From the NCBI GenBank assembly GCA_958510875.1, contig OY294070.1:45983576-46047575 (forward strand): a stretch of DNA of 64,000 nucleotides, written 5' to 3'. Below the pieces are notes generated by a model. That model had not been told where the DNA came from, did not search any database, and saw nothing but the letters and a program-made list of their open reading frames with translations. The stretch comes from Endomychus coccineus. Lineage: Eukaryota; Arthropoda; Insecta; Coleoptera; Endomychidae. Positions 11,501-19,995 of the stretch are shown piece by piece (the stretch's first letter is position 1; each line of letters opens with the position of its first letter). Position numbers and translations under genes: made by a program.

Positions 11501-12369
11501 ACATAGATCTTAACACGAGATTGAGGGCAGCTTCTAAGAATGCGTTTGAAATAGCTCTCTTCAAGTTGCTGATCAACGCAATTTTCGGTGAATCTATGGA
11601 AAATGTACGAAAGCATAGACTAGTTGGATTAGTTAATAAATGGTATGGACCCTATGGGGCTCGCTATTATATTTCACAACCTAATTTCAATAGCAGTAAG
11701 AAATTTGAGGAGAATTTGGTAGCCATAGAACAGAATAAATTAGAAGTCCTATTTAACAAACCCATTTATGTGGGGATGTCCATTTTGGACATTTCCAAAA
11801 CCTGCGTTTACAATTTTCATTATGGCTTCATGTTAAAATTATATAAAGACCCAGGATTGATGCGATTATGTTACACTGATACTGACAGTTTGATTTACCA
11901 CATTATAACGAACGATGACATTTATGAGACAATTATAAATAAGAATATTGAAAAATTTGACACTAGTGATTATGCCCTAGACAACCTCTTTAAGATTCCA
12001 CAGGTCAACAAAAAAGTAGTAGGCTTAATGAAGGACGAGAATAAAGGTCTCCTCATGGATAAGTTCGTCGGTTTGCGGGCAAAAATGTACAGCTTCACTG
12101 TCCAAAGTCATGACGCTAGTGACGTCACAAAGAAAGCCAAAGGGGTGCGCGAGTATGTCTTACGAAATACGATAACATTCGAAGACTATGTTAGATGTTT
12201 GGAAGAGAACATCGAAATGTATCGCGTGCAGAGATCCATCCGCTCTTTCGACTTAAAGCTTTATACCATAGAGCAAAATAAAATCTGTTTGAGCCCCTTT
12301 GATAATAAAAGGGTAATATTGGGGGACAAAACAAGCACCCTACCTTATGGCCATTATTCTTTAGATTAG
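8589..12369 (+). pseudogene. Protein-primed DNA polymerase B (Polinton A)
   Basis: About 1260 codons of family-B polymerase of the protein-primed type (pPolB), the replicase of Polinton/Maverick elements. The N-terminal half (8589-9747) is typical of these insect elements. A CxxC...H...C finger starts near 9787 (CDRCLNNF), followed by exonuclease motif I YFDFEALL, then an endonuclease VII-like Cys/His cluster (CHICERQF, DHCHFTGKYRGLAHQDC). Polymerase motif A is DVCNLYGWAM, motif B LINAIFGESMEN and motif C YTDTDSL; the later K-Y motif appears as AKMYSF. Breaks: a frameshift near 9200, an in-frame TAA at 9745-9747 and a TAA at 10549-10551. All catalytic motifs survive. The start at 8589 matches the copy at 43324, both preceded by a shared GTAGGCTGCTTGTTT leader. 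Confidence 0.93.
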
Positions 12370-12630
12370 AATTAAGATTTTTTTTTGTTTTTCAATTATA
12401 AAGATATATGTATTTTTGTTTCAAATCATAGGTTAAGTTATTATTATTATTATTATTATTATTATATTATATTATATATTATATATTATATTATATATAT
12501 ATTATTATATTATATGTATATATATATATATATATACTTTTTTCCAAAATATTTTTTTTTTATCTGAATAAATATTTTATGTGGAAGTTTGGATGTTTTA
12601 ATAAAACCCAAAATAATAGCATCAATTCTT
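12370..12630. other. Convergent intergenic region with TTA/TA microsatellite
   Basis: An AT-rich stretch separates the convergent polymerase gene and the minus-strand gene ending at 12631. It holds a TTA and TA microsatellite (12439-12535) and AATAAA-type signals near 12569 and 12600, suited to 3' end formation on either strand. The corresponding gap in Polinton C (50209-50410) lacks the microsatellite. Confidence 0.6.
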
Positions 12631-13362
12631 TTATTGTTCAAAATCATACAGAACTTTATTCTTATAGAAAAATAACATTTCTCTAAGTGTATTGCTTAAT
12701 AAACAGTCGAGCGAAATACCGATGAAACAATACAAGAGGGCCATTTCATCGGGCTGCTGCTGCTGCTGTGGGTCTCTCATACTTTTAATCATATCAATAA
12801 CATTATGATAGTATGTGGAAAATCCAAAATGTTCGAGAAAAGACACTCGATGCAATAGCACTTCATCGTTGATTCGAATAATTTCTCGAACATCTTCCTC
12901 GCACAACCACACATGAATATTATGCTTTGTAACTTGAAGTAATTTAACATTATTGAAGTACACAAGTTGGACTATTTGGCAGTATTCATCAGATAATATG
13001 GGTGCAGCATCGAAATCAGATTGTAAACTTGCGAAGAACTCGGTGATTTTCACTCGAAGAATATCGATTAAATCGATCCATTCTAGCAGGCTAAAGCTGA
13101 GTTTGCAATTTTGAACGTATTGAACGAGTGAGATTGTAGGTGAGAAGATCCGTACAGGACTCAATCCACATTTGATTTCATAACTTGCCCCCACCAACGG
13201 GTACGTTGTATTCATCAATAGGAATGGTTCATCTTTTGCCTTCATCTCGAACTCTTCTAAAATATGATCCAACTTAGAACAGTTGCTGCTGCTACTGCTA
13301 TCTTCACCAACACTAGCCTGGGACAACATCTTATTAAAACTGTTCTGGATTGTTCGATTCAC
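12631..13362 (-). CDS. Polinton-associated protein of unknown function (U1)
   Basis: An uninterrupted 243-codon reading with ATG, one of the few intact genes in element A. It is closely matched by 50411-51141 in Polinton C. Visible features: a Ser-rich N-terminus, then YPLVGASYEIKCGLSPVRIF and SFSLLEWIDLIDIL, a Gln run near residue 205 and a hydrophobic C-terminus. I recognise it only as the kind of uncharacterised protein found beside insect Maverick genes. It is transcribed with U2 and integrase on minus, about 50 bases after U2. Confidence 0.7.
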   Translation of the reverse strand: MNRTIQNSFNKMLSQASVGEDSSSSSNCSKLDHILEEFEMKAKDEPFLLMNTTYPLVGASYEIKCGLSPVRIFSPTISLVQYVQNCKLSFSLLEWIDLIDILRVKITEFFASLQSDFDAAPILSDEYCQIVQLVYFNNVKLLQVTKHNIHVWLCEEDVREIIRINDEVLLHRVSFLEHFGFSTYYHNVIDMIKSMRDPQQQQQPDEMALLYCFIGISLDCLLSNTLREMLFFYKNKVLYDFEQ

Positions 13363-13411
13363 CAGAACCTAACCGCACACACAAAATATTTACTTGCACA
13401 TGCGCAGGTCA

Positions 13412-14068
13412 TTAGCAGCATATTTCTTTGATTTGATTGGAAGTTTGGATGAGAACATCGAAGCATAACACTTGAAGTGTGGGGGGAGTAGAAAATTTGT
13501 GGTGTTGGTTGCGTTCCCCATCGACTATGTATGAGTCGAAGAAGAAAGTTTTATTAGAAGTTCCTCTACGAATCCCTCGTAGATCCATTATTTCACAGCG
13601 GTAAGGCAGAAGCGCGATCCGATAAAAATCGACATCAATTTCATGTAGCACTTTGAAACAATCAACTATATAGGACCCCGGTTTTGGGGTTATACCAGGA
13701 ATTTGATGTAATATAAATTTCTTCCATTTATTTTCGTATATAAAGTAGCCTTCAAAATTCATATCAATTATCTCCCAATCGTTTTCGGGTGGGTTGAAAT
13801 CTCCCCCAAAATAGAAAATATCCACATAACCGCATTCCTTCACAGCTCCAATAACGAACGTTACAGATTCTCCTGCGATTATCCAATTTTTAGATGGTAA
13901 TTGTAATTCTTCAAGGGTTTCCATCAAATTTGGAGGACATACTACACTTATAAATTGTTTTGCATCGTACACGGTGGTAAGTACATTATGAACAAAACTG
14001 TTGTATAATTGCAAAGACATTTTCACGCAGACTGATTCGATTATTTGACTTCCACTGGGCTGAACCAC
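13412..14068 (-). CDS. Polinton-associated protein of unknown function (U2), possibly nucleotidyltransferase-like
   Basis: 218 codons, open throughout; the copy at 51141-51713 is truncated. The strand-turn segment WIIAGESVTFVIGAV followed by YVDIFYFGG resembles the G-G/S...D-x-D pattern of nucleotidyltransferase folds (here an aspartate and no second acidic residue), so that fold is a weak guess. The C-terminal part has HQIPGITPKPGSYIVDCF. The first residues may not be the true start, since the copies differ there. It lies between integrase and U1 on the same strand. Confidence 0.55.
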   Translation of the reverse strand: MVQPSGSQIIESVCVKMSLQLYNSFVHNVLTTVYDAKQFISVVCPPNLMETLEELQLPSKNWIIAGESVTFVIGAVKECGYVDIFYFGGDFNPPENDWEIIDMNFEGYFIYENKWKKFILHQIPGITPKPGSYIVDCFKVLHEIDVDFYRIALLPYRCEIMDLRGIRRGTSNKTFFFDSYIVDGERNQHHKFSTPPTLQVLCFDVLIQTSNQIKEICC

Positions 14069-14111
14069 CAGTCAAATATTTTATTAGGAAGACATGCGCA
14101 GCAGGAGCACA

Positions 14112-15017
14112 TTATACAACATCAGAATTTTCAATCCAACTTCTCTCTTTTATACCATACCATTTTACATACATTTTATCATCCTTTTTCCGAAGCACCT
14201 TCTCGATCAAATAAACATCTGGCTGTTTGGTTTTCTGTAATTCTTCCTCGTAGAAACAGCCGCTGATTGGTGCGTTGGTCATATCTTCTAGTAGATATGT
14301 GACCGGGTTGGTAATTTTAACTTTGATGATTTTAAATAATTCAGCACTCCAATTGGGGGGAAATCCCTTCTCAAAAATATGTTTAACTGTACTTATTCGC
14401 ACAATATCCCCTACGTGGTATTTGTGGAGCAGGGCCAACTTAATGTGCAAGTAAGATTGCTTCAATATGCGACTTTCATTCTGTTTCGTAACCTTAAACG
14501 GAGCCATTTTTATAGTTCTATGTTTACGATGATTATATTTTTCGGTGACTTCAGGGAGTGTATCCCACTCAGACTGAATTTCTTGTAGATCGCCTCTCTC
14601 AACGTTCGAATGACGCGTTCAGCAATTGCGGCTTTCTTCACAGAATACCTATTATAATGGTTGATTTTATGTTTTTTCATTAGCTCGTCAGTGTCTGTTG
14701 AAGAATTCTTTTCCCTGATCGCTTTGTAGGTTCCTAGGCGTACGATGTGACCCTTCTAGCAATATAGAACTGACCGCTTTCCGTACCTCTTCGGCTGATT
14801 TCGTTTTCAGCGGACGTGTCCATAGAAATTTCGAGAAGCAATCGATCACCACCAAAATGTATTTAAATCCACGATTTTCGCGCGCATAATTACCCATCTC
14901 GGCAAGATACATTTGCCACAAGTCATCCAACCCTTTTATGATTGTTCTGCGACGTTTAAAATTCTTTCGAACAGGCTTATGAAGCTCATCAACCACCTGC
15001 GCTTTACCCTTCATCAT
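14112..15017 (-). pseudogene. Retroviral-type integrase (Polinton A), inactivated
   Basis: Compared with the intact copy at 51691-52620, this rve-fold integrase carries Y in place of the first catalytic aspartate (QMYLAEM against QMDLAEM), a break near 14690 and a further frame change near 14600. The second catalytic site LQSDQGKEF survives. The C-terminal end keeps a chromodomain-like segment (VLRKKDDKMYVKWYG). The enzyme would join element ends to target DNA, giving 6-bp duplications in this family. It overlaps the fiber-like gene by a few bases. Confidence 0.9.
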
Positions 15018-15654
15018 TTTTCGGGTCGATCGGTGTTGTCGGAGCTAATAACTTTTGTGGTGGAGGTGAGGTGGTAGGAGCTCTTTTATAAGGATGATGA
15101 GATGAGGCGGCTTCACCTTTTGCTTTTTTTGATATCTTCAGCGTAGCACCCGTAGTCAAACTGATGATGACATCAATCGCTTGTTCTATTTGGAACACTT
15201 TGCTTTCGATGGTCTGTATACGTGTGGTCATGGCCTGATCATTAGTACTACGCGTTTTATAGTTTAATTCTATAGTTATCCGTTTACTATTGATGGTCTG
15301 TATACTATCGAATAGGTCGTTATATTTCGAACTGTTTTCTTGATCGTTACTAACGAGTGTTTTATAGTCTTCATCTATTTTCTTCAATAATTTTTTAAGA
15401 TTTGTCTCGTTTGCTTTATTAGTTTTGAACGATGCTATCATGCCATCTACAAGTTTTTCAATTTTAATTCTATTTTGTGTTGTAGAAGCAATCAGAGAGT
15501 CTGTGAATTTTTTATTTTCGATGTGAAGGTACCTACCCTCATTAGGTATACTCTGTTTTATAGCTGTAGAGTTGACATCACTTTGATTTTTGTATGACTG
15601 TATTTCGGTATAAAGGATCTTCAAATCTTCGGGAAGTCCTAATCCAAGTACCAA
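15004..15654 (-). pseudogene. Fiber-like coiled-coil protein, distal part (Polinton A)
   Basis: A 216-codon heptad-rich reading (many I/L/N/K/T with regular spacing) ends in a Pro/Ser/Thr-rich tail (KRAPTTSPPPQ). In Polinton C the same sequence follows directly after the MSLDKFGRRS head, so this is the distal half of one gene split in A by a cassette of about 0.6 kb. A trimeric coiled-coil shaft is inferred. There is no ATG near the start. Confidence 0.65.
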
Positions 15655-15657
15655 GTG

Positions 15658-16095
15658 TTAATCTTCACCTTCTTCATTGTAACAGTCATCCATCATGTGA
15701 TAATCTGCTTCCTCTGCCAACAGGTGATAAGCATCCTTCTCCAGTACTTCAATTGCATTCAAGACCAAAAGTCTCTCACTATCAGAAAGAGTAACTCTGT
15801 TCATGTCCTCCCTCAAAATAGAGCTTAAATGGGAAGATATGTTACAGTTATTGGTGGGGTATTCAATGTACGTAGTTGGGTCAACAAGGTTGATGATTTT
15901 TGTGGCTTCATGATTAGAAATTTCATTCTCAGCTTCTTCCTTTTTGTCGTCGCGATTTATAGTTCTATTGGATTTTTTCATGAAGGTAAAACATGTTCTT
16001 GGAGACTCCGTTTCTTCTATTACAAGTTTCCCATGTTCTTTTGAGTATGTTATCTCTTCTGTGATTGGGGGACTAAAGGGATTGTCTGGGTTCAT
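15658..16095 (-). CDS. Acidic ORF in a cassette specific to Polinton A
   Basis: A 145-codon, Asp/Glu-rich reading with ATG that overlaps the upstream fiber-head stop by 4 bases (ATGA). Nothing like it is found at the matching site in Polinton C, where fiber head and coiled coil are continuous. No domain is recognised; the C-terminal tail is strongly acidic (DDCYNEEGED). It is either an acquired gene or a stretch lost from C. Confidence 0.5.
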   Translation of the reverse strand: MNPDNPFSPPITEEITYSKEHGKLVIEETESPRTCFTFMKKSNRTINRDDKKEEAENEISNHEATKIINLVDPTTYIEYPTNNCNISSHLSSILREDMNRVTLSDSERLLVLNAIEVLEKDAYHLLAEEADYHMMDDCYNEEGED

Positions 16096-16481
16096 AACCC
16101 TATATATGTAATCTGTTTCCTCTGGGTCTTAGCATATGTGAGCCTAATTGCTGTTTCTTCAAGTGCATCTATTAATCGTGTTAAACTTGGAATTGAGGAA
16201 TTCATCATGTTATTGACGTTTATATGAATGGCTGCATACTTTACCAGAACTTCACTTAAATTCGCATTCACTCTAGTGATAGTGTTATCTACATAAGCTT
16301 TGTTCGCAACATCATTATCCGAGATAGGTATTTTCACATTACAAATTTTCAAATTTTCCATATCCACATCACCTTCGGGCGTATGCCTTAAAATGTTCAT
16401 AAACATCGATCTGCGTTTGAAAACGTCGGCGATGCTATCACCCGACAACGCTGATCGCCTACCGAACTTATCAAGACTCAT
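16092..16481 (-). CDS. Fiber-like protein, head part (Polinton A)
   Basis: The 129 codons open with MSLDKFGRRSALSGDSI and carry DMENLKICNVKIPISDND followed by VANKAYVDN. This N-L-x-N-V-x-x-P...D-x-x-N-K-x-Y-V-D pattern is the signature repeat of phage tail-fiber shafts and implies a trimeric spike. After YVDNTITRV the sequence leaves the alignment with the copy at 58551-58916 because of the cassette, and ends at a stop at 16092. A second homologue lies at 27397. Confidence 0.65.
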   Translation of the reverse strand: MSLDKFGRRSALSGDSIADVFKRRSMFMNILRHTPEGDVDMENLKICNVKIPISDNDVANKAYVDNTITRVNANLSEVLVKYAAIHINVNNMMNSSIPSLTRLIDALEETAIRLTYAKTQRKQITYIGL

Positions 16482-16514
16482 TATATAAATGGTGTTGGGT
16501 TGAAGTATCCAATA

Positions 16515-17398
16515 CTAATATATGATGTTTGCCTCTCTTAGTTCATTTATTATAGCAACAATTTCATTATCGTGCGAAGTATTTCCAGCTTGTTGTGATG
16601 ACATCAGTAGTTTTAGTCGGTCCACCAGCTCGTTTGGATCATCCCAAAAAAAATATTCCATAGGCTTCATGTTGTATGTTAAATGTAAACCGCTACCGCT
16701 TGCTGCTGCTGTCGAAGTCGTCTCCGACGATGACACAGAGGTTGGTCGAAACATAGGTTTAATTATGGACATGTACTTTGTCGCACTGGTACCCTTTAAA
16801 CGACCATTAACATTTTTATGTGCATTTGTTAACCTCAAAATTTCTTTGTATGCTGCTCGATCGTTATTCGTGAATTTTGTGGGTGTTTTGTAGCATATGA
16901 GATCGTACAATCCAGGTGTTCCCTTTGCGCTATATCCTGCAGTTTCGATATTCTCCCCGAATATTATCTTTTTAACACCTAGAATCCACCCAGCAGAGCT
17001 CGCATCATAAACAGGTCCATATACTTTATCGATTTTCTTGTTGTTTTCCCAATGCTCTTGAACGTATTTACGAACTTGTGGAGGATAATGTGCAAGTGAA
17101 GGTTCAATCTCAGTCATAGCATCATCGAACGCGTCATCCTCCTCTCCCCCTCCCCCTCTTCTTCTTCTTCTTCATCGTTATCTTTAGGTTCTAATTTTAT
17201 TTCTTTTCTCATTAACTGCGCAGTAGGATGTTTAATTTTTTTAACGATCGCTTTCAATGGTGTGGCGATAGGTTTGAACAGTTGTTCTATTGATTCGTCT
17301 TCTTCAGATTTACCTAGTTTCAAGGCCAAATATTTCTTCCTTATAGACTTACTCAATTCGAAGATTTTTCCCTTACGTGCTCACTGTTCGGCGTCCAT
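16515..17398 (-). pseudogene. DUF8207-type protein (Polinton A)
   Basis: The start is by homology with 59832 (MDAEQ...ARK); here an in-frame TGA follows within the first codons and there is a frame change near 17115. The N-terminal part is a basic helix (SKSIRKKYLALKLGK), then an acidic tract. The conserved C-terminal domain has KGTPGLYDLICYK, LRLTNAHKN, and YFFWDDPNELVDRLKLL. This is the domain I know as DUF8207 from insect Maverick proteins; its function is unknown. It lies between ATPase and fiber genes in all three Polintons here, which suggests a virion role. Confidence 0.75.
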
Positions 17399-17424
17399 CT
17401 TGTATTTGGACTAAAATTAACAAT

Positions 17425-17932
17425 TCACGTTTTTATATATACGTCGAAACCTTTGCGGTATCTACCATCGTTCAAGTCGAAATCCTTTGCAATGACCAAA
17501 GTTCCGAAATTATCCGTCCAGCACATGGCGCACATCTTCTTGAACTGATTGAAATCGACGTCGGGCGATACGTGCTCATCAAATACATGCTTCAAATTGA
17601 TCTCGTCCTGCTTAAAAAGAACGATCAAATTACAATTGTCGCGAATCAGTTGTTTCGGTATTTTCGAGTACGTTTGGCACATATATGCTGCATCGATATT
17701 CTTATGTCTACACATGGAATAGTATTCCCGAATTTTTTGCTGGCCCTCGCACGCGATGTCATCAAAAAGGAATATAGAATTAGCTTTAGCCTCGTTCGGA
17801 CTTATTAGTTCCTCGTTGTCCTTATAGGGAAAATAGCCGACACCTTTAACTCGATCTAAAACTCCCGGCAACAGTTGATACTTGGGCTGATACAACGACT
17901 TTGAGTATACGTAGACGTTTTTGAAGGTCCGA
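17425..17932 (-). pseudogene. Genome-packaging ATPase, A32-like, 5'-deleted (Polinton A)
   Basis: This is the C-terminal two thirds of the FtsK/HerA-type packaging ATPase. Walker B is present as NSIFLFDDIA, and the conserved tail reads DLNDGRYRKGFDVYI. The Walker A half is missing: at about 17932 the sequence switches to the end of the minor capsid gene on the opposite strand, so one deletion removed the ATPase N-terminus plus the PLA2, protease and most of the minor capsid genes that lie between them in C and B. Confidence 0.85.
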
Positions 17933-17939
17933 AGAATCC

Positions 17940-18069
17940 TCTATATTTACCAGTGTCAGATATCGGTGAAATTACCAACATCACCGTACTCGTCCTAGAT
18001 CAACATTCGAACCCAATAAATTTTCGAGGTGAAGAAAGTGTTTTACATCTACATTTACAAGAAGTCTGA
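17940..18069 (+). pseudogene. Minor capsid protein, C-terminal remnant (Polinton A)
   Basis: The plus-strand reading LYLPVSD...LDQHSNPINFRGEE and a following HLHLQEV, ended by TGA at 18067-18069, matches the end of the minor capsid gene at 29300 (LDQNWKPVNFRGEE). Only some 43 codons remain. It directly abuts the truncated ATPase and marks the deletion join. Confidence 0.75.
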
Positions 18070-18078
18070 GAACAGAAT

Positions 18079-18225
18079 ATGGGTCTAGTTGTTGCTGTGG
18101 GTAATAAAAGAACCTCACACGCTTCATATCCATCAGTCTTCAACAAAACACCGAAAGTGCGAGAGCTAACCCTCACCAAAGCCAACCGATTAGTTCTACA
18201 ATCTTTAGGGTTTCGCCTTAAATAA
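18079..18225 (+). CDS. Tiny conserved gene between minor and major capsid genes
   Basis: A 48-codon reading, ATG to TAA, beginning MGLVVAVGNKR and ending LVLQSLGFRLK. The matching position in Polinton B holds a reading starting MGLDFSNKR and containing NFLKSLGYNV. Shared start, NKR, and L-x-SLG(F/Y) at the end argue for a real small virion protein. It ends 4 bases before the major capsid start. Function unknown. Confidence 0.5.
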   Translation: MGLVVAVGNKRTSHASYPSVFNKTPKVRELTLTKANRLVLQSLGFRLK

Positions 18226-18229
18226 AAAA

Positions 18230-19498
18230 ATGCCTAATAAGCGAAAGTTTGGTGGTGTAGATGCTGATGGTGTAGATAACAATGTTATCTCATCAATTTT
18301 CGATTTATACCAACAGCCGAAATTCGATGAGTCGATTCGGAAAGCCGAGTATAGATCGATTACACCGTTCGTTAAAGCCTTCAATAACAGCGACATCGTG
18401 GAGTTTGGAATAAATCAAGTGGACGCGTTTTTTTCCATGAAGGATACTCTATTGGTGATCAAGGGAAAAATCGAAGTGAAGGGTGGAGGTAATGTTATAT
18501 TGTTGCCGAATTATGGAGCCTTCCTTTTCGACTCTTGCTCGTACGTTGAGAGTGGTAGGGACATCGAAACAGTTCGAGATCCTGGTATAGTCAGCGCTGT
18601 TCGAGCAATTACCTGCTACACCCCTACAGCTTCTACGCATATGGCTACCGCTAGTTGGTTGTACCCCCTTGAGAGCGTAGTTCTGCACGAAACTAAATCA
18701 TTCAGTCTATTGATTCCGCTGAAGCATATATTCATCATTTTCAACGATTATCCGATGATTACATTTGGCAGGCAGACTATTCGACTGGTGCCTGCTCGAA
18801 ACGATAACGATTGCGTTAACATTGAAACCGCCACGACCACCGTTAAATTCCTGATCGATAGCATGGAATTGAAAGTGAAGTATATCTATCCCAACGATAT
18901 AATTAGAGAAAAGCTCTTGCGAGCAATCAAGAGTTATTCGCCCATCCTAATTCCATCCCGGAAGTGGGAATGCCATGAGCTTCCTGCCATAACAAGTGAG
19001 GCCCGACGAGAAATTTGGGCTGTCAAGACTATTGCGGCAGTTGAAAAACCTCGCTATGTCATAGTATTCTTTCAAACGGACAAACGAAACAATGTGAAGG
19101 CTAACCCCACAATATTCGACCATCTGGATATAACAAGTATTCGCTTATCTCTAAACGGCGAATATTACCCCAACGTGCGAATGAACTTGGACTTTGCCAA
19201 GGATGATTTCGCGCTCGCTCACCATAACTATACAGAGTTCTACTATAGCTATACAAATTCCTCGTAGACTGCTGTGAAACAACCAATGTTAGGTTACACC
19301 AGTTTCAAAAAGCGCGCCCTCTACATAATCGATTGTTCGAAACAGGAGGAGGCAGTGAAATCTGCAACTGTTGATGTGCGATTGGAAATCAAGGCAGATA
19401 ATGGATTTCCAGCCAATACGAAAGCATATTGTATCATCATTCACGATTGTTTGATGGAGTACTCCCCACTCTCGGAAATAGTGAAGAGTCTAATCTAA
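18230..19498 (+). pseudogene. Major capsid protein, double jelly-roll (Polinton A)
   Basis: 423 codons, interrupted by one in-frame TAG at 19265-19267. It belongs to the family annotated in insects as F54H12.2-like, the Polinton major capsid protein, which builds the icosahedral shell from trimers. Seen: NNVISSIFDLYQQPKFDE at the start, RDPGIVSAVRA, SLLIPLKHIFIIFNDYP, TFGRQTIRLVPARNDNDC, ILIPSRKWECHELP, KPRYVIVFFQTDKRN, and after the stop IIDCSKQEEAV and LMEYSPLSEI. The homologue at 29602 aligns along its whole length. The start is the first ATG after the small upstream gene. Confidence 0.9.
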
Positions 19499-19545
19499 AA
19501 CATACTGCCTAACGACTATGAGCGATCAGTTTAGTACGAGCCATC

Positions 19546-19995
19546 ATGAGGGTAGCATTGGTTGACATTCAGGGATTCATCATCGATGATGTGTTTCATC
19601 CTAAAGAAATGTCTATACAAATTGGGTTTAAACGACATTATTCGTTGTTTAAGCCACCCACACCGCTAACGATGTTAAGTGAGAAGGACCGAAAATCCGC
19701 TTGGTATTTGGAACATTTTTGTCATGGTTTTGAATATACATCGGACGATGTGGAATATGAAGAAATTGATAATATCCTAAGATTGACTCTACTGTGTGCA
19801 GCAGACATTATATATGTTCGAGGTCATCAAAAAGCGGAATTTCTCACGAAAAAGTGCAAGGAGCTAGATATCTTTCCACGAATCGTAGATGTGTGCAGTT
19901 TCGACAAAACCCTATGTCAAGTAGAGACCGGATATCCTGGTGCAGAACTAGCCATGTTCATCTACTCTCGACATAATTGGCAATTTTATCTGTAA
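19546..19995 (+). CDS. VDIQ-family Polinton protein, full length
   Basis: 149 codons, open. It begins MRVALVDIQGF, then LFKPPTPLTMLSEKDRK, FCHGFEYTSDD, AADIIYVRGHQKAEFL and ends ETGYPGAELAMFIYSRHNWQFYL. The family is frequent next to insect Maverick capsid genes. The conserved D near the N-terminus, the HG-x-x-x-x-x-x-D block and the later D in ADIIYV would suit a divergent RNase H-fold (DEDD) exonuclease, but this is inference only. It is the last gene of Polinton A on plus, 48 bases after capsid. Confidence 0.6.
   Translation: MRVALVDIQGFIIDDVFHPKEMSIQIGFKRHYSLFKPPTPLTMLSEKDRKSAWYLEHFCHGFEYTSDDVEYEEIDNILRLTLLCAADIIYVRGHQKAEFLTKKCKELDIFPRIVDVCSFDKTLCQVETGYPGAELAMFIYSRHNWQFYL

Noticed and set aside
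12385..12567. Tyr/Ile-rich ORF after the polymerase
   Set aside because: Translation of TTA/TA microsatellite.
16522..16893. Plus-strand ORF mirrored at 58958-59326
   Set aside because: Antisense of the conserved DUF8207 coding region; its conservation is explained by the minus-strand gene.
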